Of a DNA stretch of 21,105 bases, positions 6,401 to 14,071 are shown one piece after another. The stretch comes from CAYQQR01 sp964420035 (lineage in GTDB: Bacteria; Bacteroidota; Bacteroidia; Bacteroidales; SM23-62): contig CAYQQR010000057.1 of NCBI GenBank assembly GCA_964420035.1, positions 1 through 21,105 on the forward strand. Direction: 5' to 3'. The notes under the pieces were generated by a model that did no database searches, was not told where the DNA came from, and worked only from the letters and a program-made list of their open reading frames with translations. The translations under genes were made by a program, and so were the position numbers. Numbering within the stretch: position 1 is the stretch's first letter; each line of letters starts with the position of its first letter.

Positions 6401-9400
6401 ATGAGATCGGTCGTTGAGCGTTTTGTCAAGTATCCCATTTATGCCAACCTGATCATTGCATTTGTTGTCCTGGCCGGTGGTTTGAGTCTGCTTTACATGA
6501 GCAAGGCTTTCTTTCCTGAAGTAGAAAGCCGTATTATTTCCATCTCGGTTTACTATCCCGGAGCCTCACCGGTTGAGATGGAAGAAGGGGTTACCTCCCG
6601 TATTGAAGAAGCCGTAAGGGGTTTGGTCGGCATCAAGGAGATCAATTCCACTTCCGTGGAAAACCAGTCCTTTGTCACCATAGAAACCACCGGTGAATAT
6701 CCCATCAACGAAGTATTGCTTGAAGTAAAAAATGCTGTAGACGGGATCTCGTCCATGCCCACGGCAGCGGAACGTCCCATTGTATCCAAAAGGCGTTCCA
6801 GGGCTCCGGGTTTGTATATGGCCTTGTTGCCTGACAGCGGGAAGCACATGGACCTGACCACCCTGAAAGAATATGCCCAGAGGATAGAAGAAGATTTTTA
6901 TGCTTCCGGGGTGATGAGCCAGATCAGTGTTTTTGGTTATCCCCAGCTGGAGATCTCTGTTGAAGTCAAAGAAGAAGAACTGCTCCGGCACCGGATCACT
7001 TTCGATCATATTGTGCAGGCCATACAGGCGAATAACCGGGATGTGTCCGGTGGCCAGATCAAATCGGATGAAGAGGAACTCCTGATACGGCTCCGCTCCA
7101 GGAGTACGGACCCCAATAAGATCGGGCATATTGTGCTCAGGGGGGAAGAAGACGGCAGTTACGTGCGGATAAGGGATGTTGCGGAAGTGAAGAAGAAATT
7201 TGCGGATGTATCCAGCCGTACCTGGATCAATGGCCGTGAGGCGGTCCGGCTCTGGGTGGAAAAACTCCCCGAAGAGGATCTGGATGAAATGACGGCGTTT
7301 GCCCGGGGGTACATGAAAGATTTCAACGCCCGTAACCAGGGCGTGACCCTCGACATGTCGCGTGCCTATCTGGATATTCTGCACAGCCGGCTGCATCTGT
7401 TGCAGAAGAATGGATTGATCGGTCTTGTCCTGGTCATTATTTCCCTTTCCATGTTTCTTAGTATCCGTTTATCACTATGGGTTTCCTGGGGTATTCCCTT
7501 CAGTTTTCTGGGAATGTTCATCCTGGCTTATCTTGCAGGGGTCACCATCAATATGATGTCTCTCTTCGGCATGATCCTGGTGATTGGGATATTGGTGGAC
7601 GACGGGATTGTTATCGCTGAGAATATTTACGTTCATTTCGAAGAAGGAAAGAGTCCCATGCGTGCGGCCGTGGATGGGACCATGGAGGTTTTGCCCGCGG
7701 TCCTTACTTCTGTTGTGACCACTATGGTGGCTTTTACACCGCTTTTATTCATGAGCGGTACCCGTATGGAGTTCATGATACAGATGGCCATTGTGGTTAT
7801 CGCCAGCTTGTTTTTTTCTTTGTTTGAAGCGTTTTTTGTCCTCCCGGCTCATCTGGGAAACAAAAGGGTGTTGAACCGGAAAAGCCTGGAAGCGAAAACC
7901 CGGGGTATCAAGAAATATTTTGAAGGATTTATAGTTTGGCTCCGCGACCGGGTCTATCATTACATGCTTTTATGGCTGGTGCGTTGGAGACATGTGGTGA
8001 TCGGTATTCCTGTTGCTTTGATCCTGATCACGGCCGGACTCTATTTCGGCGGACACATTAAGAACACTTTTTTCCCCATGGTGGATTTTGACAGTTTTGA
8101 GCTGAATGTGGCCTTCACTCCCGGTGACGGTGAAAAACAAACCATAGCCCATTTGCAGCGTTTCGAAAAAGCCATTTGGGAGGTCAATGATGCCTGTGCC
8201 CGTGAACTCAATTTGGATGAAAATTTATTGGAGCGGGTGCAGGTAACCCTGGGAAGTGCATTCGACAGGCAGGAAAGCGGGGCCCATGCCGGGAACATCC
8301 GTGTTTATCCCAGAGATCTGGAAGGTTTGCCATTGACCGGGCACGATGTCGCCAACCGGGTACGTGCACAGATAGGACCGGTTCCGGAAGCTTTGAAATT
8401 TACCGTTGCAGGAAGAAACCGGTGGGGTTCACCCGTCTCTATCGGGTTGATGTCAAGGAACCTGGAGGAACTGGAGGCGGCCAGGGAGTATTTGATGAAC
8501 CGTTTATCCGGAATGCCCGCCCTGAAAGATATTACCGAGAATGTGGCTCTTGGCAAGCAGGAGATACGATTGAAACTTAAACCCAAAGCTTATTTTCTGG
8601 GCCTGGATGAAAATTCCATTAGCCGGCAGGTAAGGCAGGGATTTTATGGCGGTCAGGCACAACGATTGCAGGACGGCAGGGATGAACTCAGGGTATGGGT
8701 CCGTTATCCCAAGGAAGGCCGCTTTACGCTGGGCCAGATGGAAGATATGAAGATCAAGACCCCGCGGGGTGATTATCCCCTGAGTGAACTCGCGGAATAC
8801 AGCATGGAACGCGGCCCCGTTGCCATTAACCGCTACAATGGTTCCAGGGAGATCCGGGTGGAAGCGGAGACCGTTGATCCTTTTGCCCAGGTTCCCGAGA
8901 TCCTCGACCAGATCGACCGGACCCTCATGCCGGAACTGACGGCCCTCTTCCCGGGAATCCGTTATATCTACCAGGGGCAGCAGAAATACAGCCGGGAAGC
9001 CCTCGATAAGATCTACCGATATTTCGGCATTGCCTTCCTGGTAATAATCTTCCTGATGGTGATGCATTTCAAGAGCATTAACCAAACCCTGATTATTATC
9101 GCCATGATACCCCTGTCGATGCTGGGCGTGTTTTGGGGACACGGGATACACGGAAAGCCCCTGTCTCTGATGAGCCTTTGGGGGATGGTGGCCCTGACCG
9201 GGGTCATCATCAACGATGCCATAGTCTTTTTGACCAAATATGACGGTTTCTTACTGGATGGGAAGTCCGTGCAAGAATCAGTCGTGGGTGCCGGCAAAGC
9301 AAGGTTAAGGCCCATCATTCTAACGAGCCTGACCACGTCCATCGGTCTGTTTCCTATCATTCTCGAACGAAGCGTCCAGGCCCAGTTCCTGATCCCCATG

Positions 9401-9643
9401 GCCATCAGTCTGGCCTACGGCGTATTCATAGGTACGGTGTTCATCCTGATATTCTTTCCCGTGCTGGTGATGCTTCTGAATGATTTCAGGGTGTTTACCC
9501 GCTATCTCTGGACAGGAACCAGGCCGGAAAGGGAAGATGTTGAAGTGGCCCTGATCCTGCACAAAAGGAGAAGAAGGTTTGAGCTCAACGGACCGGATCC
9601 GGAGGAAGGAAAGGAAAGTGAAGACCAGTGGAGCAGCCCTTAA
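6401..9643 (+). CDS. RND efflux permease (AcrB/CusA superfamily inner-membrane pump)
   Basis: A 1080-residue protein of the expected size for a proton-driven RND pump. TM1 (about residues 12-33) is followed by a large periplasmic loop, TM2-6 (about 340-480), a second large loop, and TM8-12 (about 870-1030). TM4 carries G-I-L-V-D-D-G-I-V-I-A-E-N with the paired proton-relay aspartates at D400 and D401. In TM10 the segment G-V-I-I-N-D-A-I-V has Asn938-Asp939 where AcrB has Lys-Asn, so the usual relay lysine is absent. This is a known feature of some RND subfamilies and not by itself a defect. The charged C-terminal tail is dispensable in the family. It is the central gene of the DUF1360-adaptor-permease-TolC operon; no TetR/MarR repressor is nearby. 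Confidence 0.95.
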   Translation: MRSVVERFVKYPIYANLIIAFVVLAGGLSLLYMSKAFFPEVESRIISISVYYPGASPVEMEEGVTSRIEEAVRGLVGIKEINSTSVENQSFVTIETTGEYPINEVLLEVKNAVDGISSMPTAAERPIVSKRRSRAPGLYMALLPDSGKHMDLTTLKEYAQRIEEDFYASGVMSQISVFGYPQLEISVEVKEEELLRHRITFDHIVQAIQANNRDVSGGQIKSDEEELLIRLRSRSTDPNKIGHIVLRGEEDGSYVRIRDVAEVKKKFADVSSRTWINGREAVRLWVEKLPEEDLDEMTAFARGYMKDFNARNQGVTLDMSRAYLDILHSRLHLLQKNGLIGLVLVIISLSMFLSIRLSLWVSWGIPFSFLGMFILAYLAGVTINMMSLFGMILVIGILVDDGIVIAENIYVHFEEGKSPMRAAVDGTMEVLPAVLTSVVTTMVAFTPLLFMSGTRMEFMIQMAIVVIASLFFSLFEAFFVLPAHLGNKRVLNRKSLEAKTRGIKKYFEGFIVWLRDRVYHYMLLWLVRWRHVVIGIPVALILITAGLYFGGHIKNTFFPMVDFDSFELNVAFTPGDGEKQTIAHLQRFEKAIWEVNDACARELNLDENLLERVQVTLGSAFDRQESGAHAGNIRVYPRDLEGLPLTGHDVANRVRAQIGPVPEALKFTVAGRNRWGSPVSIGLMSRNLEELEAAREYLMNRLSGMPALKDITENVALGKQEIRLKLKPKAYFLGLDENSISRQVRQGFYGGQAQRLQDGRDELRVWVRYPKEGRFTLGQMEDMKIKTPRGDYPLSELAEYSMERGPVAINRYNGSREIRVEAETVDPFAQVPEILDQIDRTLMPELTALFPGIRYIYQGQQKYSREALDKIYRYFGIAFLVIIFLMVMHFKSINQTLIIIAMIPLSMLGVFWGHGIHGKPLSLMSLWGMVALTGVIINDAIVFLTKYDGFLLDGKSVQESVVGAGKARLRPIILTSLTTSIGLFPIILERSVQAQFLIPMAISLAYGVFIGTVFILIFFPVLVMLLNDFRVFTRYLWTGTRPEREDVEVALILHKRRRRFELNGPDPEEGKESEDQWSSP

Positions 9644-9653
9644 AGAAAGAATC

Positions 9654-10955
9654 ATGTTGAAAATGACTTTAATAAGAACCGGTTTAAGCCTGATTTTTTT
9701 ATCATTTTGTACTGTAATATCCCATGCCCAAGCGGCAAACCTGGACTTGCAATCTGCGCTGGAACTGGCGCTGGAAAATAATTACGGCATACGCGTCGCA
9801 CGCTCAAGGAGCGACATTGCAGGGGTCAACAATACCTGGGGAACGGCAGGGAGGTATCCAACAATTGACTTTACGGCTTCATCCAATTTTAATCATGATC
9901 TGAAGGATCAATCTACCACCAACAGGTTCTACGCGGGTCTGGGCATAGACTGGACCTTGTTCAATGGGTTCAGGGTGGTTTTTACAAAGGAAAAGCTGGA
10001 ACTGTTGGAAGAACTTTCTCAAGGAAACCTTGCCGTAGTGGTGGAAGGCACTATTACCGATGTTATCCTGAGTTATTACAATATGCTTCTTGAGGCGGAA
10101 AGATTGGAAGTACTAAAGGAGGTGATGGAATTATCCGAAGACCGTTACGAATATGAAAGACGCCGACACCAACTCGGGAGCACCGTTACCTATAATGTAT
10201 TGCAGGCAAAAAACCTTTTCCTGGCGGATAAGGCCAATTATCTCAACCAGGAGGTGGTGGTGCGGAATGCCCTCAGGGATTTGAATTTTGTTCTGGGAGA
10301 AGAGGTCAGGACCGGATGGCGCCTGACAGATTCATTTCAGGCCGATACCACAGACTATATAATGTCCGACCTGGTTGATAAGATGCTTTTCAACAATCAA
10401 AGCCTGCGGAACCAGTATACCAATCTCTTATTGGCCGAAAAAGATATCCGCCTGGCAAAAAGTGCTTTTTACCCTTCCCTGAGCCTGTCGGCAGGAATGG
10501 ACAATGCCTGGTCCCGATCCTACATCCAGAATGATGAACTTTTAGATCTGAACAGCCACACCCCTTATGGAGGACTGACCCTGCGATATAATATTTACCA
10601 GGGGGGGAACCGGACCAGTGCAGTGGAGATCGCGAGGATAGAGGAAGAGATAAACCGCACCGGGATCGAGAACATGGAGCACCGGCTGCTCAACGAGCTA
10701 TACCAGCGCTATGATCAATACCTGGTCCGGCAAGAATTGTTGGTCATCTCGGGGGAAAACCTTGAAGCTGCAAAACTCAACCTGGAGATTTCGGGTGAAA
10801 AATTTAAAAGCGGGGCAATCAACTCATTCAATTACAGGGATATTCAATTAATATACCTGGATGCTGCCTTACAGAGGCTACAGGCGGTATACAATCTGAT
10901 CGTATCTAAAACCGCCCTGACGAGAATTACCGGTGGGTTCCTGAACTATGAGTAA
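9654..10955 (+). CDS. TolC family outer-membrane efflux protein
   Basis: Translation from ATG 9654 gives 433 residues, beginning with a clear signal peptide (TLIRTGLSLIFLSFCTVISHA, cleavage near the A-Q-A segment). The body shows the duplicated TolC/OEP fold. There are long amphipathic helices, with L-A-L-E-N-N-Y-G-I-R-V-A-R-S near the start and a matching S-L-R-N-Q-Y-T-N-L-L-L-A-E in the second repeat. Each is followed by a beta segment with F-Y-P-S-L-S-L-S-A or P-T-I-D-F-T-A character. The start is 10 bp after the permease stop with AAAGAAAGA upstream, so it is co-translated. A TTG at 9579 would extend the frame into the permease gene and disrupt the signal peptide. It completes a tripartite pump from cytoplasm to outside. 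Confidence 0.93.
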   Translation: MLKMTLIRTGLSLIFLSFCTVISHAQAANLDLQSALELALENNYGIRVARSRSDIAGVNNTWGTAGRYPTIDFTASSNFNHDLKDQSTTNRFYAGLGIDWTLFNGFRVVFTKEKLELLEELSQGNLAVVVEGTITDVILSYYNMLLEAERLEVLKEVMELSEDRYEYERRRHQLGSTVTYNVLQAKNLFLADKANYLNQEVVVRNALRDLNFVLGEEVRTGWRLTDSFQADTTDYIMSDLVDKMLFNNQSLRNQYTNLLLAEKDIRLAKSAFYPSLSLSAGMDNAWSRSYIQNDELLDLNSHTPYGGLTLRYNIYQGGNRTSAVEIARIEEEINRTGIENMEHRLLNELYQRYDQYLVRQELLVISGENLEAAKLNLEISGEKFKSGAINSFNYRDIQLIYLDAALQRLQAVYNLIVSKTALTRITGGFLNYE

Positions 10956-10991
10956 TCACAGAAATAAGTTAGGCCGACTGGCAGTTTAATA

Positions 10992-11396
10992 TTATTGAAG
11001 CCAATCGTCGTCGTCTTCCCCTTCTGTTTCAATCAACTCAAAGGGAATATCCACCATGGTCCTGTAGATCTCGGCCGCTTCGAGCATTTCTTCATCGTCC
11101 ATTTCATAATACCAGTTGACCAAAACTTCTTTTTGTACCTTTTTTAAGATTTCCAGTCTTTTCAATATATCCAGGATGCATTTGGATGAGCTGGTATTGA
11201 AGTGTTCCAGTTCAATGTTCACTACGGTTTTCGGTGAAGGATTCTGAACATAATCGTCGATCCATTTCATCAGGGGCTTGTAAAACTCCACTGCATTTTC
11301 GGGATGAGAACGCCCCTTGATCTCAATGAGGCCCTCATCATGACTGGATTTTATCTCCGGGGATTTGTCAGTTGCCTGAATATTAATTGTATCCAT
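10992..11396 (-). CDS. SiaC-type (DUF1987) regulatory phosphoprotein
   Basis: A 134-residue protein matching DUF1987, the family of Pseudomonas SiaC. That protein is switched by phosphorylation of a threonine (T68 in P. aeruginosa) and controls a diguanylate cyclase. Here the motif E-H-F-N-T-S-S-S-K places a threonine at exactly position 68, followed by the helix CILDILKRLEILK. The C-terminus is a strongly acidic tail (E-G-E-D-D-D-D-W-L-Q). Known partners are a SiaB-type kinase and a SiaA-type PP2C phosphatase; neither is adjacent here, so this is a stand-alone copy whose kinase must be elsewhere. It starts at ATG 11396, with AAAGG a few bases upstream on the minus strand. It lies tail-to-tail with the TolC gene. 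Confidence 0.85.
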   Translation of the reverse strand: MDTINIQATDKSPEIKSSHDEGLIEIKGRSHPENAVEFYKPLMKWIDDYVQNPSPKTVVNIELEHFNTSSSKCILDILKRLEILKKVQKEVLVNWYYEMDDEEMLEAAEIYRTMVDIPFELIETEGEDDDDWLQ

Positions 11397-11478
11397 ATCC
11401 TTTCGCTTAAAAAACCTTCTGGTTATTTCTTATTAAAGATATACAATTTGTTTGTTATGATGCAAGTGGAGGGACGGA

Positions 11479-11607
11479 TTTTCACCACCGGGCACAGCGA
11501 GGTTTTTCACCGCGCCGCCGCAGTTAAAGCCATATGGCGGAAATACAGGCAGATTTTCACCGCGCCGCCAGGCGCTTTTCACTATCCGCCGCGGGAGAAT
11601 TTTCACT
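11479..11607. repeat. Degenerate TTTTCAC-type intergenic repeat cluster
   Basis: Within the gene-free stretch 11397-11841 the 7-mer TTTTCAC occurs five times, at 11479, 11504, 11554, 11576 and 11600. The steps are 25, 50, 22 and 24 bases, close to a 25-base period. Two units share TTTTCACCGCGCCGCC (11504-11519 and 11554-11569). The last two units (11572-11607) recur almost exactly at 12975-13010. The composition alternates GC-rich units with the T run, and I see no credible reading frame. The remainder (11608-11841) has nothing I recognise apart from a TAAATTTG four bases before the next gene. Confidence 0.6.
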
Positions 11608-11841
11608 TCTTTAAAGAATGGCCCCTTGCGCCCAAAGGAAGCTGCAGTGCAATTAACAAAGGTGTGCAGGTGGCCGCTTTTTAAGGGGAGCGCTTATTCT
11701 ACCATTAGTGAACCTCCACGAGGTTCTTTTTTTTTAATACTATTCTACCGCTGTATCTTCGGGAATGTGCTGGCTGCTGGCCGCTGGTTATTGGTTTGGG
11801 TTTGTGGATATAGGATAAAATTAATTCACTAAATTTGAAAT

Positions 11842-12159
11842 ATGGATGAAACTTCAAGCGTATTGATAAGGATCAAAAATACTGTTCTCTCGGAAGAGCC
11901 GGAAGCGAAAGTGATTTTGTTTGGCTCCTATGCACGTGGTGAAAACAAGAGAGATTCGGACCTGGATTTGGTAATCCTGATTGATAAGGAAACAATCAGC
12001 CGGGAAGATGAGAAAAGGATAAAGTATCCTCTGTATGATATTGAATTTGAAACAGGACAGATAATCAGTCCGATGGTCTATTCAAAATCAGACTGGGAAT
12101 CCCGTCAAAAAATCACTCCTTTTTATAAGAATGTAGTTTCTGAAGGCGTTGAGTTGTGA
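11842..12159 (+). CDS. MNT-domain nucleotidyltransferase (HEPN/MNT toxin-antitoxin antitoxin)
   Basis: A 105-residue minimal nucleotidyltransferase. The signature G-S-Y-A-R-G at residues 28-33 is followed by D-S-D-L-D-L-V-I, giving the metal-binding pair D40 and D42. A later acidic strand (YDIEFETGQIISPMVYSK) supplies the third position region. In HEPN/MNT systems the MNT partner neutralises the HEPN RNase, in studied cases by nucleotidylylating it. Its TGA overlaps the GTG of the HEPN frame (GTGA, 12156-12159), the normal coupled arrangement. Because the HEPN frame is interrupted, this antitoxin may now be an orphan relic, although its own motifs are intact. It starts at ATG 11842. Confidence 0.88.
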   Translation: MDETSSVLIRIKNTVLSEEPEAKVILFGSYARGENKRDSDLDLVILIDKETISREDEKRIKYPLYDIEFETGQIISPMVYSKSDWESRQKITPFYKNVVSEGVEL

Positions 12160-12551
12160 AAAAACCGGAAAGACAGGAACTTATTGAACATCGCCTGGAA
12201 AGAGCAAAAGAAACACTCCGGGAAATTGACATTTATGTTGAGAATAATCTCTGGAACACTGCCATTAACAGGCTTTACTATGCTTGTTATTACGCTGTTA
12301 CCGCCTTGCTTCTGACTAAGGATATCCATGCCGGTACGCATACAGGTGTTAGACATATGTTGGGACTTCATTTTGTAAAACCGTGACTAATAACCCATGA
12401 AATAGGTAAAGTCTATACGGACCTGTTTGACAAAAGACTTTCCAGCGATTATGATGATTTTGCAGATATCTCCAGGGACGATGTTATGGATTTTTTACCG
12501 CGTGTCAAGAAGTTTGTTGTAATTATTAAAGACTTGATAAAAGCTTCATAA
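12156..12551 (+). pseudogene. HEPN-domain protein interrupted by an in-frame TGA
   Basis: From GTG 12156 the frame reads 76 residues of a HEPN protein (ERLERAK-like first helix, A-I-N-R-L-Y-Y-A-C-Y-Y-A-V core, G-V-R-H-M-L-G-L-H-F-V-K). It stops at TGA 12384-12386, then continues in the same frame for 54 more sensible residues (HEIGKVYTDLFDKRLSSDY and onward) to TAA 12549-12551. The family normally has a small residue followed by Leu-Ile at the stop, so a single G-to-T change of GGA would explain it. The full product would be 131 residues, the usual HEPN length. What remains may be a truncated 76-residue protein lacking the C-terminal helices. Sequencing error is a possible alternative. Confidence 0.85.
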
Positions 12552-12736
12552 TTGATCCCACACTTTACAATATCACAGACAATATTATAGATTGATATTA
12601 GAATGATATCGGGTCGAGAAGACGGCGCCCTGTGAATATGAGGCATACATAAAAGCGGCCACATGCCATACCTTGGCAAATGAGATTTGCTTTATTGTGG
12701 ACGCAACATGCATTTCGTTCGAAATAGTTTTTCTGT

Positions 12737-12920
12737 TACTTTTTGCTTAATCAAAAAGTAGTCAACTTAGCGAAGCGATCTCATGAGCACGCAGCGCGAA
12801 TAAAAAATCAAGGCAAAAATTAAGCTTCGGCCCGCTCTTGCTGCTTTTAACGGCTTCGACATTACGGCTGCCTCAGCCTAAGCAGTAATTCACCCTCACG
12901 CCGGCTTGCAATTTTTGCCT
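12737..12920. repeat. Palindromic interspersed intergenic element
   Basis: The stretch 12552-12930 has no gene. It contains a 24-bp hairpin, TACTTTTTG (12737-12745) / CAAAAAGTA (12752-12760) with a 6-nt loop. Further on, an 11-bp inverted repeat, AGGCAAAAATT (12811-12821) and AATTTTTGCCT (12910-12920), brackets about 90 bases. Sequences of this CTTTTTG-loop-CAAAAAG kind followed by ATCAAGGC are, from memory, common between genes in many Bacteroidota; I cannot confirm this here. It is probably a non-coding dispersed repeat. Confidence 0.5.
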
Positions 12921-12974
12921 GGCCCGCACGCTTTTGGGCTTCGCCCAATTGGGGAGCAAATCTTACGCTGACAA

Positions 12975-13010
12975 GCGCTTTTCACTATCCGCCGCGGGCG
13001 GATTTTCACT
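12975..13010. repeat. Second copy of the 36-bp TTTTCAC repeat
   Basis: This copy matches 11572-11607 at 34 of 36 positions, including a perfect 24-mer, and contains two TTTTCAC units 24 bases apart. The two copies lie 1.4 kb apart in the same orientation and bracket the MNT/HEPN pair. Just downstream, GCCGAAGCCC (13015-13024) and GGGCTTCGGC (13045-13054) form a perfect 10-bp inverted repeat. There is no coding sense here. Confidence 0.65.
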
Positions 13011-13076
13011 GCCGGCCGAAGCCCTCCTACGCCTCGACAAGTCGGGGCTTCGGCGGGCGAAGAGAGGTTTTAAACT

Positions 13077-13104
13077 AAAAAACCCGGCGGCCGCCGGGTT
13101 TTTT
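13077..13104 (-). terminator. Rho-independent terminator of tRNA-Phe
   Basis: A perfect 28-bp palindrome: AAAAAACCCGGCGG followed directly by its reverse complement. It makes a GC-rich stem with flanking A and T runs, so it can work in both directions. It begins one base beyond the tRNA-Phe 3' end, which makes it that gene's terminator. Confidence 0.9.
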
Positions 13105-13105
13105 G

Positions 13106-13178
13106 TGGTGCCAGCTAGAATCGAACTAGCGACACCAGGATTTTCAGTCCTGTGCTCTACCAACTGAGCTATGGCACC
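13106..13178 (-). tRNA. tRNA-Phe (anticodon GAA)
   Basis: On the minus strand this is a 73-nt cloverleaf. The acceptor stem GGTGCCA pairs with TGGCACC, with discriminator A. The D-arm contains AGCTCAGTTGGTAGAGC, the anticodon stem AGGA/TCCT encloses loop CTGAAAA (anticodon GAA), and the T-arm contains AGTTCGATTCT. The CCA end is not encoded. Such genes are common integration sites, but I found no second copy of its 3' end in the window. Confidence 0.97.
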
Positions 13179-13198
13179 AACTTTTTTGAAAGGCGTGG

Positions 13199-13229
13199 CA
13201 AATTTATGTAAAAAAAATCCAATTGAAAA
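13199..13229 (-). promoter_or_regulatory. Probable tRNA-Phe promoter
   Basis: A -7 element TAAATTTG lies on the minus strand at 13199-13206, ending 20 nt upstream of the tRNA 5' end and identical to the -7 of tRNA-Gly. At the expected -33 distance there is only TTTC (13225-13228), a one-base deviation from TTTG, so the upstream element is weak. Confidence 0.6.
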
Positions 13230-13277
13230 TAATTTCATTCCCAATTTGGCCGAATCATCGGAAAGGGCTTGATTCAC

Positions 13278-13923
13278 TCACATTCCGAGTACTTTCCTGT
13301 CATAAACAAACAGCAGGAACGGGGTGAGAAAACCCAGCAGGAGCAGCAGCAGACCGAACCTGGAAGGATAATAGATCATCCAAAGATAATCGGTGAGTTG
13401 CTCGCTGTTCATCCCCATCATACTTCTGGCCGCATCCCAGTATTCCGATTTTGAAAAAGATTCTGAGACACGCGGGATCTGCAATCACCATTTGCTTACT
13501 TCCTTTGTGAGCAGGTAATGCTTATCGGTCAACCGTTCATAGATCCCCCCGGAAAGAAAGCCGGCAAAGAAATTTCCAGGCGCCATGGGAAAAAATTGGG
13601 ATCCCATGTATAAAGCCGACTTGTCTTTTGGGGAAACGCGGGCGATGTATTCCAGTATTTTAGAGAAAAAAGACATTTCTCCCAGGGAGAAGATGAGGAT
13701 TGCAAGGACCACGAACCAGCCGTTCTGGGTGAACATGGCAATGGTAGCGGATATGACCGGTTTGAAAAGGGCCGCTCCGACGGCTACATAAAAAAGGGCG
13801 AGAAAAATTGCGGAAAAGGAAGTGACTGCCCCCATCAGGTAGTATCCTGACGAAAGAATTAAGGAAGGCCACGACCAGCACTTTTTAATAGCCGAAACGA
13901 TCCGCCACCGACCTCAACCCCAT
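13278..13923 (-). pseudogene. Decayed POT/MFS peptide-transporter remnant
   Basis: Several fragments of one transporter are recognisable. An N-terminal piece from ATG 13923 (GLRSVADRFGY, then TAA, then KVLVVAFLNSF) resembles the first helix of POT transporters. After a frame change comes S-G-Y-Y-L-M-G-A-V-T-S-F and the A-L-F-K-P-V-I-S segment of the fourth helix. That runs straight into a C-terminal part (SLGEMSFFSKILEYIARVSP, MGSQFFPMAPGNFFAGFLSG). TGA 13485-13487 interrupts the same frame, after which the final helix continues (SRFGLLLLLLGFLTPFLLFV) to 13278. The region between helices 4 and about 10 is missing. Two stops, a frameshift and an internal deletion make this a clear pseudogene. 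A terminator abuts its 5' end, so no promoter is left. Confidence 0.85.
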
Positions 13924-13924
13924 T

Positions 13925-13955
13925 AAAACCCCCTGATTATCAAGGGGGTTTTTTT
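13925..13955 (-). terminator. Rho-independent terminator downstream of the defence/HTH genes
   Basis: AAAACCCCC (13925-13933) and GGGGGTTTTTTT (13944-13955) form a stem with a short TGATTATCAA loop region. T runs flank both sides, so it can work in both directions. It lies about 115 bp past the stop of the HTH gene (minus strand) and is the likely end of that transcript. Confidence 0.8.
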
Positions 13956-13997
13956 GCTTTGGGGCAATTTTTCGGGCATTTGGGGCAGTTTTGGAAA

Positions 13998-14050
13998 AGT
14001 AATTAATTACTCAGAGTAAATATTTACCCAATTTCAATGTAACATATTAC
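13998..14050. promoter_or_regulatory. Cluster of three GTAA-N4-TTAC palindromes
   Basis: Three palindromes lie just past the 3' end of the HTH gene: AGTAATTAATTACT (13998-14011, perfect), GTAAATATTTAC (14016-14027, perfect) and GTAACATATTAC (14039-14050, one mismatched pair). The same GTAA-N4-TTAC pattern occurs twice in the HTH promoter (14519-14560), which makes these likely binding sites of that HTH protein. No plus-strand gene starts nearby, so their role downstream is unclear; looping between the two clusters is one possibility. Confidence 0.6.
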
Positions 14051-14071
14051 TTTATCTCGTATGCAAAGAAC

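Noticed and set aside
6566..7396. A 276-residue minus-strand open frame opposite the RND permease.
   Set aside because: It lies wholly within the permease gene, with composition typical of an antisense shadow and no motif.
11830..11837. TAAATTTG four bases before the MNT start codon as its promoter -7 element.
   Set aside because: Transcription would begin inside or at the start codon, and the nearest TTTG is about 25 nt upstream, too far for the usual spacing.
12934..13167. Short plus-strand frame running into tRNA-Phe, ending in a sequence (ARIELATPGFSVLCS) often seen in databases.
   Set aside because: Such peptides are translations of the reverse strand of tRNA genes. The region holds repeats, the terminator and the tRNA.
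13106..13178. tRNA-Phe as the attachment site of an integrated element.
   Set aside because: No integrase gene and no second copy of the tRNA 3' end were found in the window, so only proximity supports it.
12384..13487. Two interrupted genes (HEPN and transporter) both have an in-frame TGA that could be explained by GGA; possible recoding of TGA as glycine.
   Set aside because: TGA is used as an ordinary stop by intact genes here (M16 peptidase, MNT gene, abiEi, abiEii). The transporter has other lesions (TAA, frameshift, deletion), so independent decay is the simpler reading.
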